Counted from the stretch's first letter, positions 26,305 to 36,453 are shown. The stretch is DNA of 64,000 nt from Ruania halotolerans (GCF_021049285.1 NZ_CP088017.1:3669380-3733379); one strand, 5' to 3'. The notes: generated by a model from the sequence alone, not told the origin. A program made the numbers and translations.

Positions 26305-26723
26305 GGAACTTCCCAATGGAGCACCACCACGTCATACGGCTCGGCACCCAGGGCACCGCCGGAGAGGGGGGATATCTGTTGGCGCACTGTCACGGAGACG
26401 AGCACATTCGGCGGGTGGCTCATCTCCCACGCATCGACGATGTCGCCGAGCAGGCTGGCATCGTCGTGGATCTCGGGGAGATAGTTCTCGAACTCCACCC
26501 TGGAAATGCCTGCTGAACCAGGGGTCAGCCCGACGCGGACCTCCCGGCCCGTGGTAGTGATCCCGGTGACGTAGGTGTTGACCACGTGCTGATCGCGATC
26601 GCGCGGGTAGGCGTATTGCCCCAGGCTGCCGAGCGGGAACCAATGGTCCGCACGGAGGAACTGTGCCGTGATCAGGATTGTCACGAGCGCCACCATCACA
26701 CCCGCCCGCCAGAGCCCCCTCAT
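26301..26723 (-). CDS. Membrane-anchored protein of the HTTM operon
   Basis: 140 residues from the ATG at 26723. One N-terminal helix (VMVALVTILITAQFL) precedes an extracytoplasmic beta-rich domain of about 100 residues (LRADHWFPLGSLGQYAYPRD, VNTYVTGITTTGREVRV, VSVTVRQQISPL). Small single-helix proteins with this FPLGSLGQYA-like segment accompany HTTM proteins in actinobacteria, from memory of similar operons. It is translationally coupled to the HTTM gene. Function unknown. Confidence 0.6.
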   Translation of the reverse strand: MRGLWRAGVMVALVTILITAQFLRADHWFPLGSLGQYAYPRDRDQHVVNTYVTGITTTGREVRVGLTPGSAGISRVEFENYLPEIHDDASLLGDIVDAWEMSHPPNVLVSVTVRQQISPLSGGALGAEPYDVVVLHWEVP

Positions 26724-26879
26724 CCGCTCAGTGTGACACTCTGACGTGCCGCCGGTGTGGCGAACGATGGAACGTCGCGCCAAGGAACGGGCAAAACACC
26801 GTGACCATCGTCAGTGGCGCTCCCTACAGTAGGTCCGCTCGACGAATCCACCTCGACACGATCGCGACCTGCATCCACC

Positions 26880-29800
26880 ATGCCATCTGAGACTGCGTCA
26901 CGCCCGAACGACCCTGCACGCCAGATCAACTGGCGCCGCCTTCGCCGACCCGCCGCAGTGATCGCGCTCACCGGCAGCGCCGCGGCCGCCGTCGGGCAGA
27001 CGATGGGTACCGCCGTGGCCGGCCGCCTCGCCGAGGACCCGACGGTGCGGCTGGTGGGGATCCTGGCTCTGTGCGTGGTCGGAGCCGCACTACTGGACAC
27101 CGTCGGGCGCGTCATCTGGAGCGCGGTGGTGGACAGAGCTGAAGGGCGACTACGCGGTGACCTGCTCACTGCCGCCCTGCACCAGCCCCTCGCGACGCTC
27201 TCCGAACAAGCCGTGGGCGAGATCCTCGACCGCGTCGACGATGACACCCACGATGTCGGGACCTTGGTGCGATTGCAGGTCTGGCAGTTGATGCGCACGG
27301 TGTTCGCGGTGCTGCCGATGTGGCTGCTGGCCGGGTTGACCTGGTGGCCGGCGTTCCTCGTGTTCCCGGCGATGGCAGCGATCACGGCTTGGTTGGTGCG
27401 CCCGTTGCTTGGTCCGATCGCCTCTCGCAAGGTGATCGAGGAGATCGCCTGGACCGACCACGCAGCCGCATTGGAGGAGGGCATCGCCGGCCGGGACGAT
27501 CTGCGCACCAGCCTGGGTCAGGCCTACATCGTGCGGCGCGTGGCTCAGCTCTCGGCCCAGGTACACGACAAGTTCGCAAGCGTGATCCGGCTCGAATCGC
27601 GGCTGATTCGACGCTCCGGAGTGCTGTTGCACGGCCTGCTCGTGGGTGTGGCGGTCACCGGAGTGGCGCTCGTCCTCTCCGACGGGCTCACCGTGGGAGA
27701 TCTGGTGACGCTCTTCCTGGTGACCACGATGTTCGTCGGCCAGATCGCGCATCTGGCCGAGCAACTACCGGATCTCCAGGCCGGTGTGGGCGCCGTGGTG
27801 CGATTGCGGCAGATGTTCGCCTCCCCACCCGAACCCGCTGGCGGCCGCGAGCTGCCCGATGGCGCCCTTGCGGTGGAGTTGCGCGACCTGCACTTTGCCT
27901 ACGACGAAGGCACATTCGCCCTGAACGGGGTGAGCCTGGAGGTTCCTGCCGGCAGCACGATCGCCCTGGTGGGCCGGACAGGGTCAGGAAAGTCGACGCT
28001 CGCCGCGCTCCTGTCTCGAGCCGTTGAACCCGAACCTGGTTCGGTCTTCCTGGGCGGGGTGGACGTGGGCGAGCTCGACCTGCAGAAGCTACGGGCCGCC
28101 GTCGGGGTGGTCAGCCAACGCACCGACATGCTTGCCGGGACGCTCGCCGAGAACATCACCCTCTTCGAGAACCGCCCACGCGCTCAGGTGGAGGCGGCCG
28201 TGAACGAACTCGGACTGACCGCGTGGGTCAAGGGCCTCCCGGACGGTCTGGACACTCCACTCGGCGCCGGCGGCACCACGCTGTCCGCCGGGGAGGAGCA
28301 GCTCGTGGCGTTCGCACGGCTGCTGGTGCGGGACGTGCGTGTGGTGATCCTCGACGAGGCCACCGCCCGGATGGACCCGCTCACCGAGCGACGGGTCGTC
28401 GCGGCAGCCAATCGCCTGCTGCAGGGCCGTACCGGAATCCTCATCGCACACCGGTTGAGCACCACGGAGCGCGCGGAGACCGTGGCGGTGCTCGATCAGG
28501 GCCGGGTGGTCCAGCATGGCCCGCGTGCCGAGCTCGCGCGGGCGGACGGTCCATTCCGCCGGTTGCTGGAGGCATCCAGCTCAGCAGTCCCACAACAGGC
28601 TGTTCGGGTGAGCGCCGCAGACGAAGCCGGCGCTGAGGTTCGACCCGGCGCGCGCACGGCGGCGCACGTCAACCAGGGACACGACGAGCAGGAGCAACCC
28701 ACCGAGGGGACCGCTCCGCATCAGCTCGGGCATCGCCGGCGCACCGGCCCGCCACCCGAACGTGCAGACGTCGGCACCGGGCCGAGTCTGACCCGCGGTA
28801 TCGTCAGCGCGTTGATGGTGCGCCCGGCCTGGGGAATCGGCGGCGCAGTCGGTTTCCTGGTCTCCGCGTTGATCGGCGCGCACGGTGCCTTCACCGGTTT
28901 CGTGTGGGGCCATTTGGTGGTGGCTGTCCGCGAGAACACCGAGGTGACCGTGCTGCTGGGCGTGCTCGTGCTGAGCTTGCTCATCGCGCCCGTCGTGCTG
29001 GCGGACGCCATCTGGCGATACCCACGATGGTGGGTGGAGGTGTTGTTACGCACCCGGATGTCGGTGCTGCGTGGGCAGACCCGGCAGCGCCGTCTGCCTC
29101 GCACTCCTCCTGGGGAGGTGGTGGCCCGCAGTATGGATGCCGACCGCTATGCGCGGTACGCGGACCGATGGGTGGACTTCATCAACGGCCTCTTCATCGC
29201 CGGTGCCACGGCGGCCTTCGCGGGCAGTTGGCTGGCCGGTGGGGTGCTGCTCGCGGTGATGGTCGCCTCGGCACTCGCCTCGAGTGTGGGCCGACCCGTC
29301 GCAGGACGATCCGCAGCGGCAGCCTCCCTGGCCCGGGCCGGGTTCGGACGTGCGCTGGTATCAGCGCTGGAAGCCGCACGCACCGTCAAACTCGCCGGGG
29401 CCACCCCCGCCGTGCACGCGCATCTGCAGCGGGTGGACTCCGGGCGCGTGAACGCGGCCGTGCGGGAACACCGGGTGCAGGCGGTGCTCGATGGTGTGCC
29501 CATGGTGATGGTGCAGGCCGGTGTGGTGACCGCCTGGGCAGCGACGTTGTGGGGCTGGTGGGGGCTGGCGACCGCACTGCTGGTGGCCAATGCGGTGAAC
29601 GGCTTCGACTGGTTCGGCCGGGTGGCCGGCGCCGTGGTGACCGAGGCGCCCGGCACCCGCGCCTGGCAGCAGGCCACGAGCGCCTTCGCGGGCGGCGTGG
29701 ATCTGATGAAGCTGCCCAGCGAAATCGACCTGCTCACCGGCGCGGCCCCGCTGGCCGCGGCCCCCGCCCGTGAGCGGCTGGAGCACCTGGAGCTTGCTGG

Positions 29801-30458
29801 CGTGACCGCCGTGCACGACGACGGCACCATCGGTGTGATGGACGTGGACCTGCGAGTGGACGCGGGCGAGCTGGTGCTGCTGGTGGGCCAGGTGGGCTCG
29901 GGCAAGTCCAGCCTGCTCGCCTCGCTGGCCGGGCTGGTGGCCCATCGCGGTGAGATCCGATGGAACGGGCGCGCGGTGGAGGACGCAGAGACGTTCTTGC
30001 GCCCCGGCCAGGTGGCGCATGTGGCCCAGGTTCCCCGGGTGCTCTCGGGCACCTTCTCCGACAACATCCGGCTCGATCACGACCGAGATCTGGTGCGGCC
30101 GGTGGAGGATGCGCGCCTTGCCGAGGATGTGGCCTCGGCCGGTGGGGTGGAAGCACTCGTGGGGCACCGCGGGGTGCGGCTCTCCGGTGGGCAGGTGCAG
30201 CGGCTCGCGCTCGCCCGCGCGCTGGCCACGGACACCGATCTGCTGTTGGCCGACGACGTCTCCAGCGCGCTCGACGCCGCGACCGAGCTGGAGTTGTGGG
30301 CGGCGCTGCGGGAACGGCGCACCACGGTGATCGGGGCCACGGCGAAGCGCGCCGCACTGGCCCTGGCGGACCGGGTGGTGGTACTCGAGGACGGTGCTGT
30401 CGCGGCGATCGGGCCGTGGAGCGAGCTCGAGGAGCGGTTCGCGCACCTGGCCGGCTGA
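26880..30458 (+). CDS. Fused (TMD-NBD)2 ABC exporter with asymmetric ATP sites
   Basis: About 1192 residues from the ATG at 26880; an earlier in-frame GTG at 26814 is less likely. Two six-helix membrane domains each precede an ATPase. NBD1 (Walker A GRTGSGKST near residue 364) has the catalytic glutamate (VVILDEATARMD) and switch histidine (IAHRLS) but a degenerate signature LSAGE. NBD2 (GQVGSGKSS near 1003) has canonical LSGGQ but aspartate instead of the catalytic glutamate (LLLADDVSS) and no switch histidine (VIGATAKR). Thus one composite site is intact and one degenerate, as in heterodimeric exporters. A charged, low-complexity linker of about 90 residues joins the halves. Exported substrate unknown. 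Confidence 0.88.
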   Translation: MPSETASRPNDPARQINWRRLRRPAAVIALTGSAAAAVGQTMGTAVAGRLAEDPTVRLVGILALCVVGAALLDTVGRVIWSAVVDRAEGRLRGDLLTAALHQPLATLSEQAVGEILDRVDDDTHDVGTLVRLQVWQLMRTVFAVLPMWLLAGLTWWPAFLVFPAMAAITAWLVRPLLGPIASRKVIEEIAWTDHAAALEEGIAGRDDLRTSLGQAYIVRRVAQLSAQVHDKFASVIRLESRLIRRSGVLLHGLLVGVAVTGVALVLSDGLTVGDLVTLFLVTTMFVGQIAHLAEQLPDLQAGVGAVVRLRQMFASPPEPAGGRELPDGALAVELRDLHFAYDEGTFALNGVSLEVPAGSTIALVGRTGSGKSTLAALLSRAVEPEPGSVFLGGVDVGELDLQKLRAAVGVVSQRTDMLAGTLAENITLFENRPRAQVEAAVNELGLTAWVKGLPDGLDTPLGAGGTTLSAGEEQLVAFARLLVRDVRVVILDEATARMDPLTERRVVAAANRLLQGRTGILIAHRLSTTERAETVAVLDQGRVVQHGPRAELARADGPFRRLLEASSSAVPQQAVRVSAADEAGAEVRPGARTAAHVNQGHDEQEQPTEGTAPHQLGHRRRTGPPPERADVGTGPSLTRGIVSALMVRPAWGIGGAVGFLVSALIGAHGAFTGFVWGHLVVAVRENTEVTVLLGVLVLSLLIAPVVLADAIWRYPRWWVEVLLRTRMSVLRGQTRQRRLPRTPPGEVVARSMDADRYARYADRWVDFINGLFIAGATAAFAGSWLAGGVLLAVMVASALASSVGRPVAGRSAAAASLARAGFGRALVSALEAARTVKLAGATPAVHAHLQRVDSGRVNAAVREHRVQAVLDGVPMVMVQAGVVTAWAATLWGWWGLATALLVANAVNGFDWFGRVAGAVVTEAPGTRAWQQATSAFAGGVDLMKLPSEIDLLTGAAPLAAAPARERLEHLELAGVTAVHDDGTIGVMDVDLRVDAGELVLLVGQVGSGKSSLLASLAGLVAHRGEIRWNGRAVEDAETFLRPGQVAHVAQVPRVLSGTFSDNIRLDHDRDLVRPVEDARLAEDVASAGGVEALVGHRGVRLSGGQVQRLALARALATDTDLLLADDVSSALDAATELELWAALRERRTTVIGATAKRAALALADRVVVLEDGAVAAIGPWSELEERFAHLAG

Positions 30459-30496
30459 GTTCCGCGCCGCTCGCTCTCCTCCCGGCCCGCCACTCG

Positions 30497-30605
30497 TCTC
30501 ACTCCCCTCTTCTCTTCCCCCTCCCCTCCCACCTTCCCTTCCCCTCCCCTCCCACCTTCCCTTCCCCTCCCCTCCCATCTTCTCTTCCCCTCCCCTCCCT
30601 CATCC
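30497..30605 (+). repeat. Polypyrimidine tract with 23-bp tandem units, G-quadruplex potential on the minus strand
   Basis: An almost pure C/T run in the 468-bp gene-free gap between two convergent genes. Units of 23 bases (CCCCTCCCCTCCCACCTTCC then CTT) begin at 30518, 30541, 30564 and, in part, 30587. The complementary strand has many GGGAGGGGAGGGG runs that can form G-quadruplexes; the purine/pyrimidine strand bias also allows triplex DNA. Confidence 0.85.
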
Positions 30606-30610
30606 GAACC

Positions 30611-30660
30611 CATTTTTCGTGTGTGAATCCTCGGCGGCGTGGGTTCACACGCGAAAAGTG
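30611..30660. terminator. Long imperfect hairpin after the ABC exporter gene
   Basis: A 17-base arm at 30611-30627 pairs with 30644-30660 (CATTTTTCGTGTGTGAA against TTCACACGCGAAAAGTG) with two mismatches and a 16-base loop. The T and A runs at the stem base suit a bidirectional terminator. It could also be an attenuator or a protein site. Confidence 0.55.
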
Positions 30661-30668
30661 CGTTCAGA

Positions 30669-30796
30669 TGAGCCGGGGTGCAGAGGAGCCGGGGTGCAAA
30701 GGAGCCGGGGTGCAAAGGAGCCGGGGTAAGAGAGGGCCGGGGCGCAGGGCCGGGGTGCAGAGGGACCGGGGTAAGAGAGGGCCGGGGAGCAGGGGG
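30669..30796 (+). repeat. G-rich minisatellite of about 16-bp units
   Basis: About eight degenerate units based on GGAGCCGGGGTGCAAA; several vary to GGGCCGGGGTAAGAGA. No open reading frame of interest crosses it. Repeated GGGG runs sit on the plus strand here, whereas the neighbouring tract has its G runs on the minus strand. Confidence 0.8.
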
Positions 30797-30800
30797 AAAC

Positions 30801-30850
30801 GACGGCGGCGGCCGGTGAGATCCGTACGAATCTCACCGGCCGCCGTCGTC
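30801..30850. terminator. Strong hairpin, probable fba terminator
   Basis: Arms GGCGGCCGGTGAGAT and ATCTCACCGGCCGCC are perfectly complementary, with further pairing of GACG and CGTC around them and a short loop. It lies downstream of fba on the minus strand and could also stop the convergent ABC transcript. Confidence 0.75.
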
Positions 30851-30865
30851 AGTCACACGAGAACC

Positions 30866-30905
30866 GCCCGCCGATGTGGCCGTGCACACGACCACATCGA
30901 CGGGC
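30866..30905. terminator. Second hairpin next to fba
   Basis: Inverted repeat GCCCGCCGATGTGG / CCACATCGACGGGC with one mismatch and a 12-base loop, ending 21 bases from the fba stop. With 30801-30850 it makes a double terminator. Confidence 0.65.
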
Positions 30906-30926
30906 GATCTCTGGCTGATGCTCGCT

Positions 30927-31949
<1,023 letters not shown>

Positions 31950-32025
31950 GGCGTTCTCTCCTAGTGCTTGTGTGTTGTCGGCTCCCAGTCTCCCACGAAG
32001 TGGGGCGCCGGTGACGACGGTGCAG

Positions 32026-33933
32026 TCAGCTTTCCGCGGTGAGCAATTGCTCGGTGGCCAGGTCGCGGTAGAGGTCGTCATCGCGGAGCAGATCGGCATG
32101 TGTGCCGATCGCGCGCACCTGGCCGGCGTCGAGCACCACGATCTGGTCCGCGCTGGTGACCGTGGAGAGCCGGTGCGCGACCACGATCACGTTCGTGCGT
32201 TCGGATGCCTCGAGCATCACGTGACGCAGCGCTGCCTCATTGGCCGCATCGAGCTGGGAGGTGGCTTCGTCGAGGAGGAGCAGCCGTGGACGGCGCAGCA
32301 GTGCACGGGCGATGGCCACCCGTTGCCGCTCACCTCCGGACAGGGTCACCCCTCGCGCCCCGACGGCGGACTCGAGCCCGTCCGGTAGGCGGCTCACCAG
32401 GTCAGTCAGGCGGGCTTGAGCGACCACCCGTGCCACGTCCTCCTCCGTGGCATCGGGAGCAGCCATGGTGATGTTCTCCCGCAGGGTGCCGTGCAGCACG
32501 GGTGCGTCCTGCTCGACGTAGCCGATCATCGAGCGCAGGGCTCGCAGCGGCCAGTCCGCAATGTCCACACCGTCGATGCGCACGTGCCCAGCCGTGGCCG
32601 GGTAGAAGCCCTCGATGAGCGAGAAGATGCTGGTCTTGCCCGCGCCCGAGGGACCCACGAGTGCAGTCAGTCCGGTGCCGGCGGCGGTGAAGGTGACCCC
32701 GCGGTGCACGGGGGCGAGGTCGGCCTCGTAGCGGAATTCCACGTCATCGAACTCCACCCGTGCCGCCGGGCTGACCGGTGAACCGGCAGGTCCGGCGGTG
32801 GGTACGGCGCGACCGGCGGAGAGGTCCTCGGAGTCGAGATGGTCCACCTGTTCCACCCGGGCGACGGCGGCCAGGCCGGTCTGCAGCTGGGAGAGCGCCG
32901 CCACGAGCGACCCGATCGGGCCCATCAGGTAGAACAGCATGAGCAGGAATCCGATCAGGGCTCCGATCGTCATCGCACCGTCCGCCACTCGTGCACCGCC
33001 GAGCCCCAGCACGACGAGGAATGCGATGTTCACCGGGAGGAAGGCGAGTACCCCGGCGAGCGCCTCCCACACCGCGACGGTGACGCCCTTGTCTCGAGCT
33101 CGCACGGCGGCGACGTCCAGGGAGGCGATCTCCCGATCCTCGGCACCGGAGGCCTTGACGGTCCGGAATGCCCCGAGGACGCGTTCGAGGATGCCGCCCA
33201 TCTCACCGAGCGCAGTCTGCGACTCGCGCGTGGCGGCCCCGATCCGCGGCATGACCACCAGCATCACCAGGGTGACCACCGCCGCCATGGCGAGGGTGAC
33301 GCCGAAGAGCACCAGGTCGATCCAGGCCATCACGGCCAACCCACCCATCAGCATGAAGATGGCCGTGACTCCCCCGATCACCGTGGTGGAGGCCACGGTG
33401 CGGAGCAGGTTCGTGTCCGAGGTGAGCCGGGAGACGAGGTCTCCCGACTTGAGGCGGTCCACCTCGGGGACCGTGAGGTGGATCAGTTGGCTGACCAACC
33501 GACGGCGCACGGTCAGGATGATGTTCTGGCCGGTGCGCTGCATGAGGTAGGGCCCGAAGGCCTCCAGGACGGCGCCGAGCAACACTGCACCGCTGAGGAT
33601 CCACAGCAGGTTCGCGAGCGGGTCGCCCGCGCCCAGAGCCTCGATGATGGACATCGCGATGAGTGGTTGGACGAGCCCGATGATTCCGCCGAAGAAGGTC
33701 AGGACGCCCCCGACCAACAGGATGCGAAGGTGCGGGCGGGCGTAGAACCACAGCCGACTCAGGCGGACGGGACGTTCCGTGGCCTCAGGATCGTCACCGG
33801 TGATGGCGTCCGGCGGCACTGTGCCCTGGTTGGCCTGCTCGTTCGCGTCAGAGGTGCCCGGGTCAGCGTTCACCGAGTCAGGGCTGGCCGGTTCTGGATC
33901 AGTGGCGGGCTGGTTCGCCGGTTGGGGCGTCAT
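32026..33933 (-). CDS. ABC exporter half-transporter (TMD-NBD)
   Basis: 635 residues from the ATG at 33933. An acidic, Pro/Asn-rich N-terminus of about 60 residues precedes a six-helix membrane domain (LLVGGVLTFFGGIIGLVQPL) with the coupling segment RLKSGDLVSRLTSDTNLLR. The ATPase is canonical: GPSGAGKTS, Q-loop YVEQDAPVLHGTLREN, LSGGERQRVAIARALL, LLLLDEATSQLD and VVAHRLSTV. It probably works as a homodimer exporting lipid, drug or peptide. Nothing nearby specifies a substrate. Confidence 0.9.
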   Translation of the reverse strand: MTPQPANQPATDPEPASPDSVNADPGTSDANEQANQGTVPPDAITGDDPEATERPVRLSRLWFYARPHLRILLVGGVLTFFGGIIGLVQPLIAMSIIEALGAGDPLANLLWILSGAVLLGAVLEAFGPYLMQRTGQNIILTVRRRLVSQLIHLTVPEVDRLKSGDLVSRLTSDTNLLRTVASTTVIGGVTAIFMLMGGLAVMAWIDLVLFGVTLAMAAVVTLVMLVVMPRIGAATRESQTALGEMGGILERVLGAFRTVKASGAEDREIASLDVAAVRARDKGVTVAVWEALAGVLAFLPVNIAFLVVLGLGGARVADGAMTIGALIGFLLMLFYLMGPIGSLVAALSQLQTGLAAVARVEQVDHLDSEDLSAGRAVPTAGPAGSPVSPAARVEFDDVEFRYEADLAPVHRGVTFTAAGTGLTALVGPSGAGKTSIFSLIEGFYPATAGHVRIDGVDIADWPLRALRSMIGYVEQDAPVLHGTLRENITMAAPDATEEDVARVVAQARLTDLVSRLPDGLESAVGARGVTLSGGERQRVAIARALLRRPRLLLLDEATSQLDAANEAALRHVMLEASERTNVIVVAHRLSTVTSADQIVVLDAGQVRAIGTHADLLRDDDLYRDLATEQLLTAES

Positions 33934-34127
33934 GGGTCTCCGGACGTTGTGGCGGTCGTGCCACGGTAAGCGCGCACCTGCTCTCGCCACATCGGCCTTG
34001 CGGTGGATTCATGCGCCTTCCTGCCTCCACCTCAAGGTGGTGCTCCGGCGGCAAGTGTGGTGCCCCGACGGCGTCGGTAGGCTGCTTCGATGACCGAGGC
34101 ACCTCAGAACTCACGCCAGGGGAACAG

Positions 34128-34583
34128 GTGAGGATCTCCGCGAAGGCGGACTACGCCGTCCGCGCTGCCGCTGAACTCGCCGGGGGCGAGGAGGCGCCGA
34201 TGCCAGCCGAGGCGCTCGCCCGTGCAGCCGGTGTGCCGCACCGTTTCCTTGAGGGGATTCTCAGCGACCTGCGACGAGATGGGATCGTGACGAGCCGCCG
34301 CGGCGCCGGTGGTGGCCACCAACTCGCCCGGCCGGCGGAGGAGGTGACGCTCGCGGATGTGATCCGCGCCGTGGACGGGCCTTTAGTGTTCGTCCGGGAC
34401 GAGCGACCCGGTGAGATCGCCTACCAGGGAGCGGCCGCGGCACTTCCACAAGTGTGGGTGGCGCTGCGCGCCAACGTGCGAGCGGTGCTCGAACAGGTCA
34501 CCCTCGCCGATCTTGCCGCGGGTGAGGTGCCCAGTATCGTGCGTGAACTGACGGCGGACGAGGATGCCTGGCGCAGTCCCTGA
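34128..34583 (+). CDS. Rrf2-family transcriptional regulator without cluster cysteines
   Basis: 151 residues from the GTG at 34128. The winged helix reads RISAKADYAVRAAAELAGG, LARAAGVPHRFLEGILSDLRRDGIV and SRRGAGGGHQLARPAEEVTLADVIRAVDG, the standard Rrf2 pattern. There is no cysteine, so it cannot hold an Fe-S cluster like IscR or NsrR; it is closer to CymR-like sulfur regulators. The following gene encodes a TSUP (sulfite/organosulfonate) transporter, and an inverted repeat at 34749-34769 before that gene is a good operator candidate. Confidence 0.87.
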   Translation: MRISAKADYAVRAAAELAGGEEAPMPAEALARAAGVPHRFLEGILSDLRRDGIVTSRRGAGGGHQLARPAEEVTLADVIRAVDGPLVFVRDERPGEIAYQGAAAALPQVWVALRANVRAVLEQVTLADLAAGEVPSIVRELTADEDAWRSP

Positions 34584-34748
34584 ACTCGGAATCCCTCGTC
34601 GATCTTCCTCACTCGCTCTTTCCTCGCTCAGTCAAGAAGGCCGCTCCTCGTGCTGGTTGCTGGCGGGCCCCACAGCCACCCCGTCGCCGAGGTAACTCGG
34701 TCTGCCCGGCGAGCTGACCACCATGCGGACGATGGCCATTCCCTTCTA

Positions 34749-34769
34749 ATCCGACCAAATCAGTCGGAT
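34749..34769. promoter_or_regulatory. Inverted-repeat operator candidate between the Rrf2 gene and the TSUP gene
   Basis: ATCCGAC-CAAATCA-GTCGGAT: perfect 7-bp arms around a 7-base AT-rich spacer, 44 bases before the TSUP start. The geometry and the TCCGA/TCGGA arms suit an Rrf2-type dimer. The adjacent Rrf2 protein is the likely ligand. Confidence 0.6.
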
Positions 34770-34812
34770 ACGGTCACGAGATCAGGTTGCCCACCGATCT
34801 CGAGGAGCACTC

Positions 34813-35757
34813 GTGACGACGCTCGTTCTGCTGGCCCTGGTTGGGCTCGGTGCACAGCTCGTGGACGGCAGCCTCGGCATGGGATACGGCGTCACGTCCA
34901 CCACGATGCTGCTCGCGGTGGGAATCCATCCCGCCGCGGCCTCGGCCACCGTTCACCTGGCCCAGATCGGCACCACCATGGCATCCGGGATCGCGCACCG
35001 TCGCTTCGGGAACGTGGACTGGACGGTCGTCCGCAGAATCGCCGTCCCAGGAGCCGTCGGTGCGTTCCTCGGCGCCACAGTGCTCTCCCACCTGCCCGTC
35101 GCGGTGGCGCGGCCGGTGATGGCGGTGTTGCTTCTCGCCCTGGGTGTGTATGTGCTGGCGCGGTTCTCTTTGGTTGGTGTGCGAACCGACCGGCTCGGGA
35201 CTCCGCTGCGGCGCCGGTTTCTCACTCCGCTCGGCCTGGTGGCCGGTTTCATTGACGCCACCGGTGGCGGCGGCTGGGGTCCAGTCGGCACGCCCGCGAT
35301 CCTGGCCAGCGGCAGATTGGAACCGCGGAAGGTGGTCGGATCAGTCGGCACCAGCGAGTTCTTCGTGGCCGTGGCCGCGAGCGCCGGCTTTCTGATCGGC
35401 ATTGGCACCGCGGGTGTGAACGTGGCGTGGGCATTGGCGCTGCTCGCCGGTGGGGTGGTGGCGGCACCGTTCGCGGCGTGGTTGGTCCGGCTCGTGCCGC
35501 CCCGGGTGCTGGGAACTGCCGCGGGCGGCCTGATCGTGCTGACGAATATCCGCTCCCTGCTCGATGTGCTGGCCCCGAGCGCAGGGGGCACGATCCACGT
35601 GCTGGTCTACGCCGGCGTCGTCGTGCTCTGGGCAGGTGCCATCGTCAGCGCGGTGCGGCGCCACCTGGGCGAGCAGGCGGCCGATCGAGCCGACCACGCT
35701 GAGGGGACGAACCATCGATCCGAGGCGTTGCCGCAGATCGTCGCCTCCGAGCGCTGA
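34813..35757 (+). CDS. TSUP family (TauE/SafE) sulfite/sulfonate exporter-like permease
   Basis: 314 residues, GTG start. Two related halves of hydrophobic helices carry the TSUP motifs LVDGSLGMGYGVTSTTMLLA and LVAGFIDATGGGGWGPVGTP. The family moves sulfite, sulfonates or other sulfur-containing anions across the membrane. The preceding Rrf2 regulator and operator-like repeat suggest sulfur-responsive control. A soluble C-terminal tail of about 30 charged residues follows the last helix. Confidence 0.87.
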   Translation: MTTLVLLALVGLGAQLVDGSLGMGYGVTSTTMLLAVGIHPAAASATVHLAQIGTTMASGIAHRRFGNVDWTVVRRIAVPGAVGAFLGATVLSHLPVAVARPVMAVLLLALGVYVLARFSLVGVRTDRLGTPLRRRFLTPLGLVAGFIDATGGGGWGPVGTPAILASGRLEPRKVVGSVGTSEFFVAVAASAGFLIGIGTAGVNVAWALALLAGGVVAAPFAAWLVRLVPPRVLGTAAGGLIVLTNIRSLLDVLAPSAGGTIHVLVYAGVVVLWAGAIVSAVRRHLGEQAADRADHAEGTNHRSEALPQIVASER

Positions 35758-35817
35758 TCACCGACAGGTCGGGGCAACGCGATCACATCGAGTGCATCGG
35801 GCGGCCGGCCCGGCCAG

Positions 35818-36453
35818 TCACCGAGCGTCGCGAGCGCCGGGGATCTCCGCATGCTGGGTGGTCCATGTGTGCATCGCGATCGCGGCGGCGGCGCCGGCAT
35901 TGATGGAGCGCGTGGAGCCGAACTGGGTGATGTGCAGGATCGCCTCAGACGCCTCGCGGGCCTCGGTGGTCAAGCCCTGAGACTCCTCGCCGAACAGCAT
36001 CACACACGCCCGCGGGAGAGTTCGCCCCTCGATCGGTACCGAGCCGGGCACATTGTCGATCCCGAGGATCGGCAACCCCTCCGCAGCGCTCCATCGGGCA
36101 AAGGAGGCCACGTCCTCCCAGTGCTCCAGGTGCTGGTAGCGATCGGTGACCATGGCCCCGCGGCGGTTCCACCGCCGTCGGCCGATGATGTGCACCTTGG
36201 CCACGGCGAAGGCATTCGCCGTGCGCACCACGGATCCGATGTTGAAGTCGCGGCCCCAGTTCTCGATCGCCACATGCAGTGGGTGACGGCGGCCGTCCAA
36301 GTCCGCGATGATCGCGTCCATTCGCCAATAGCGGTACTGGTCGACGACGTTGCGCCGGTCTCCCTCGGCGAGCAGCTCGGGGTCGTAACGGGGATCACCC
36401 GGCCACTGTTCGGGGCCGCCGGGCCAGGGGCCGACGCCCACCTCAGTCTCCAT
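35818..36453 (-). CDS. SpoU/TrmH-family RNA 2'-O-methyltransferase
   Basis: 211 residues from the ATG at 36453. SPOUT motifs 1-3 are visible: ENWGRDFNIGSVVRTANAF, CVMLFGEESQGLT and ITQFGSTRSINAGAAAAIAMHTW, forming the trefoil knot that binds S-adenosylmethionine. It methylates a ribose in tRNA or rRNA; the target is not predictable, though the short form without an N-terminal RNA-binding domain resembles TrmH-like enzymes. It is divergent from a HAD phosphatase gene. Confidence 0.88.
   Translation of the reverse strand: METEVGVGPWPGGPEQWPGDPRYDPELLAEGDRRNVVDQYRYWRMDAIIADLDGRRHPLHVAIENWGRDFNIGSVVRTANAFAVAKVHIIGRRRWNRRGAMVTDRYQHLEHWEDVASFARWSAAEGLPILGIDNVPGSVPIEGRTLPRACVMLFGEESQGLTTEAREASEAILHITQFGSTRSINAGAAAAIAMHTWTTQHAEIPGARDAR

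Noticed and set aside
30669-30796. Possible CRISPR or noncoding RNA gene
   Set aside because: Units are adjacent, degenerate and lack spacers; no promoter or stable single fold apparent.
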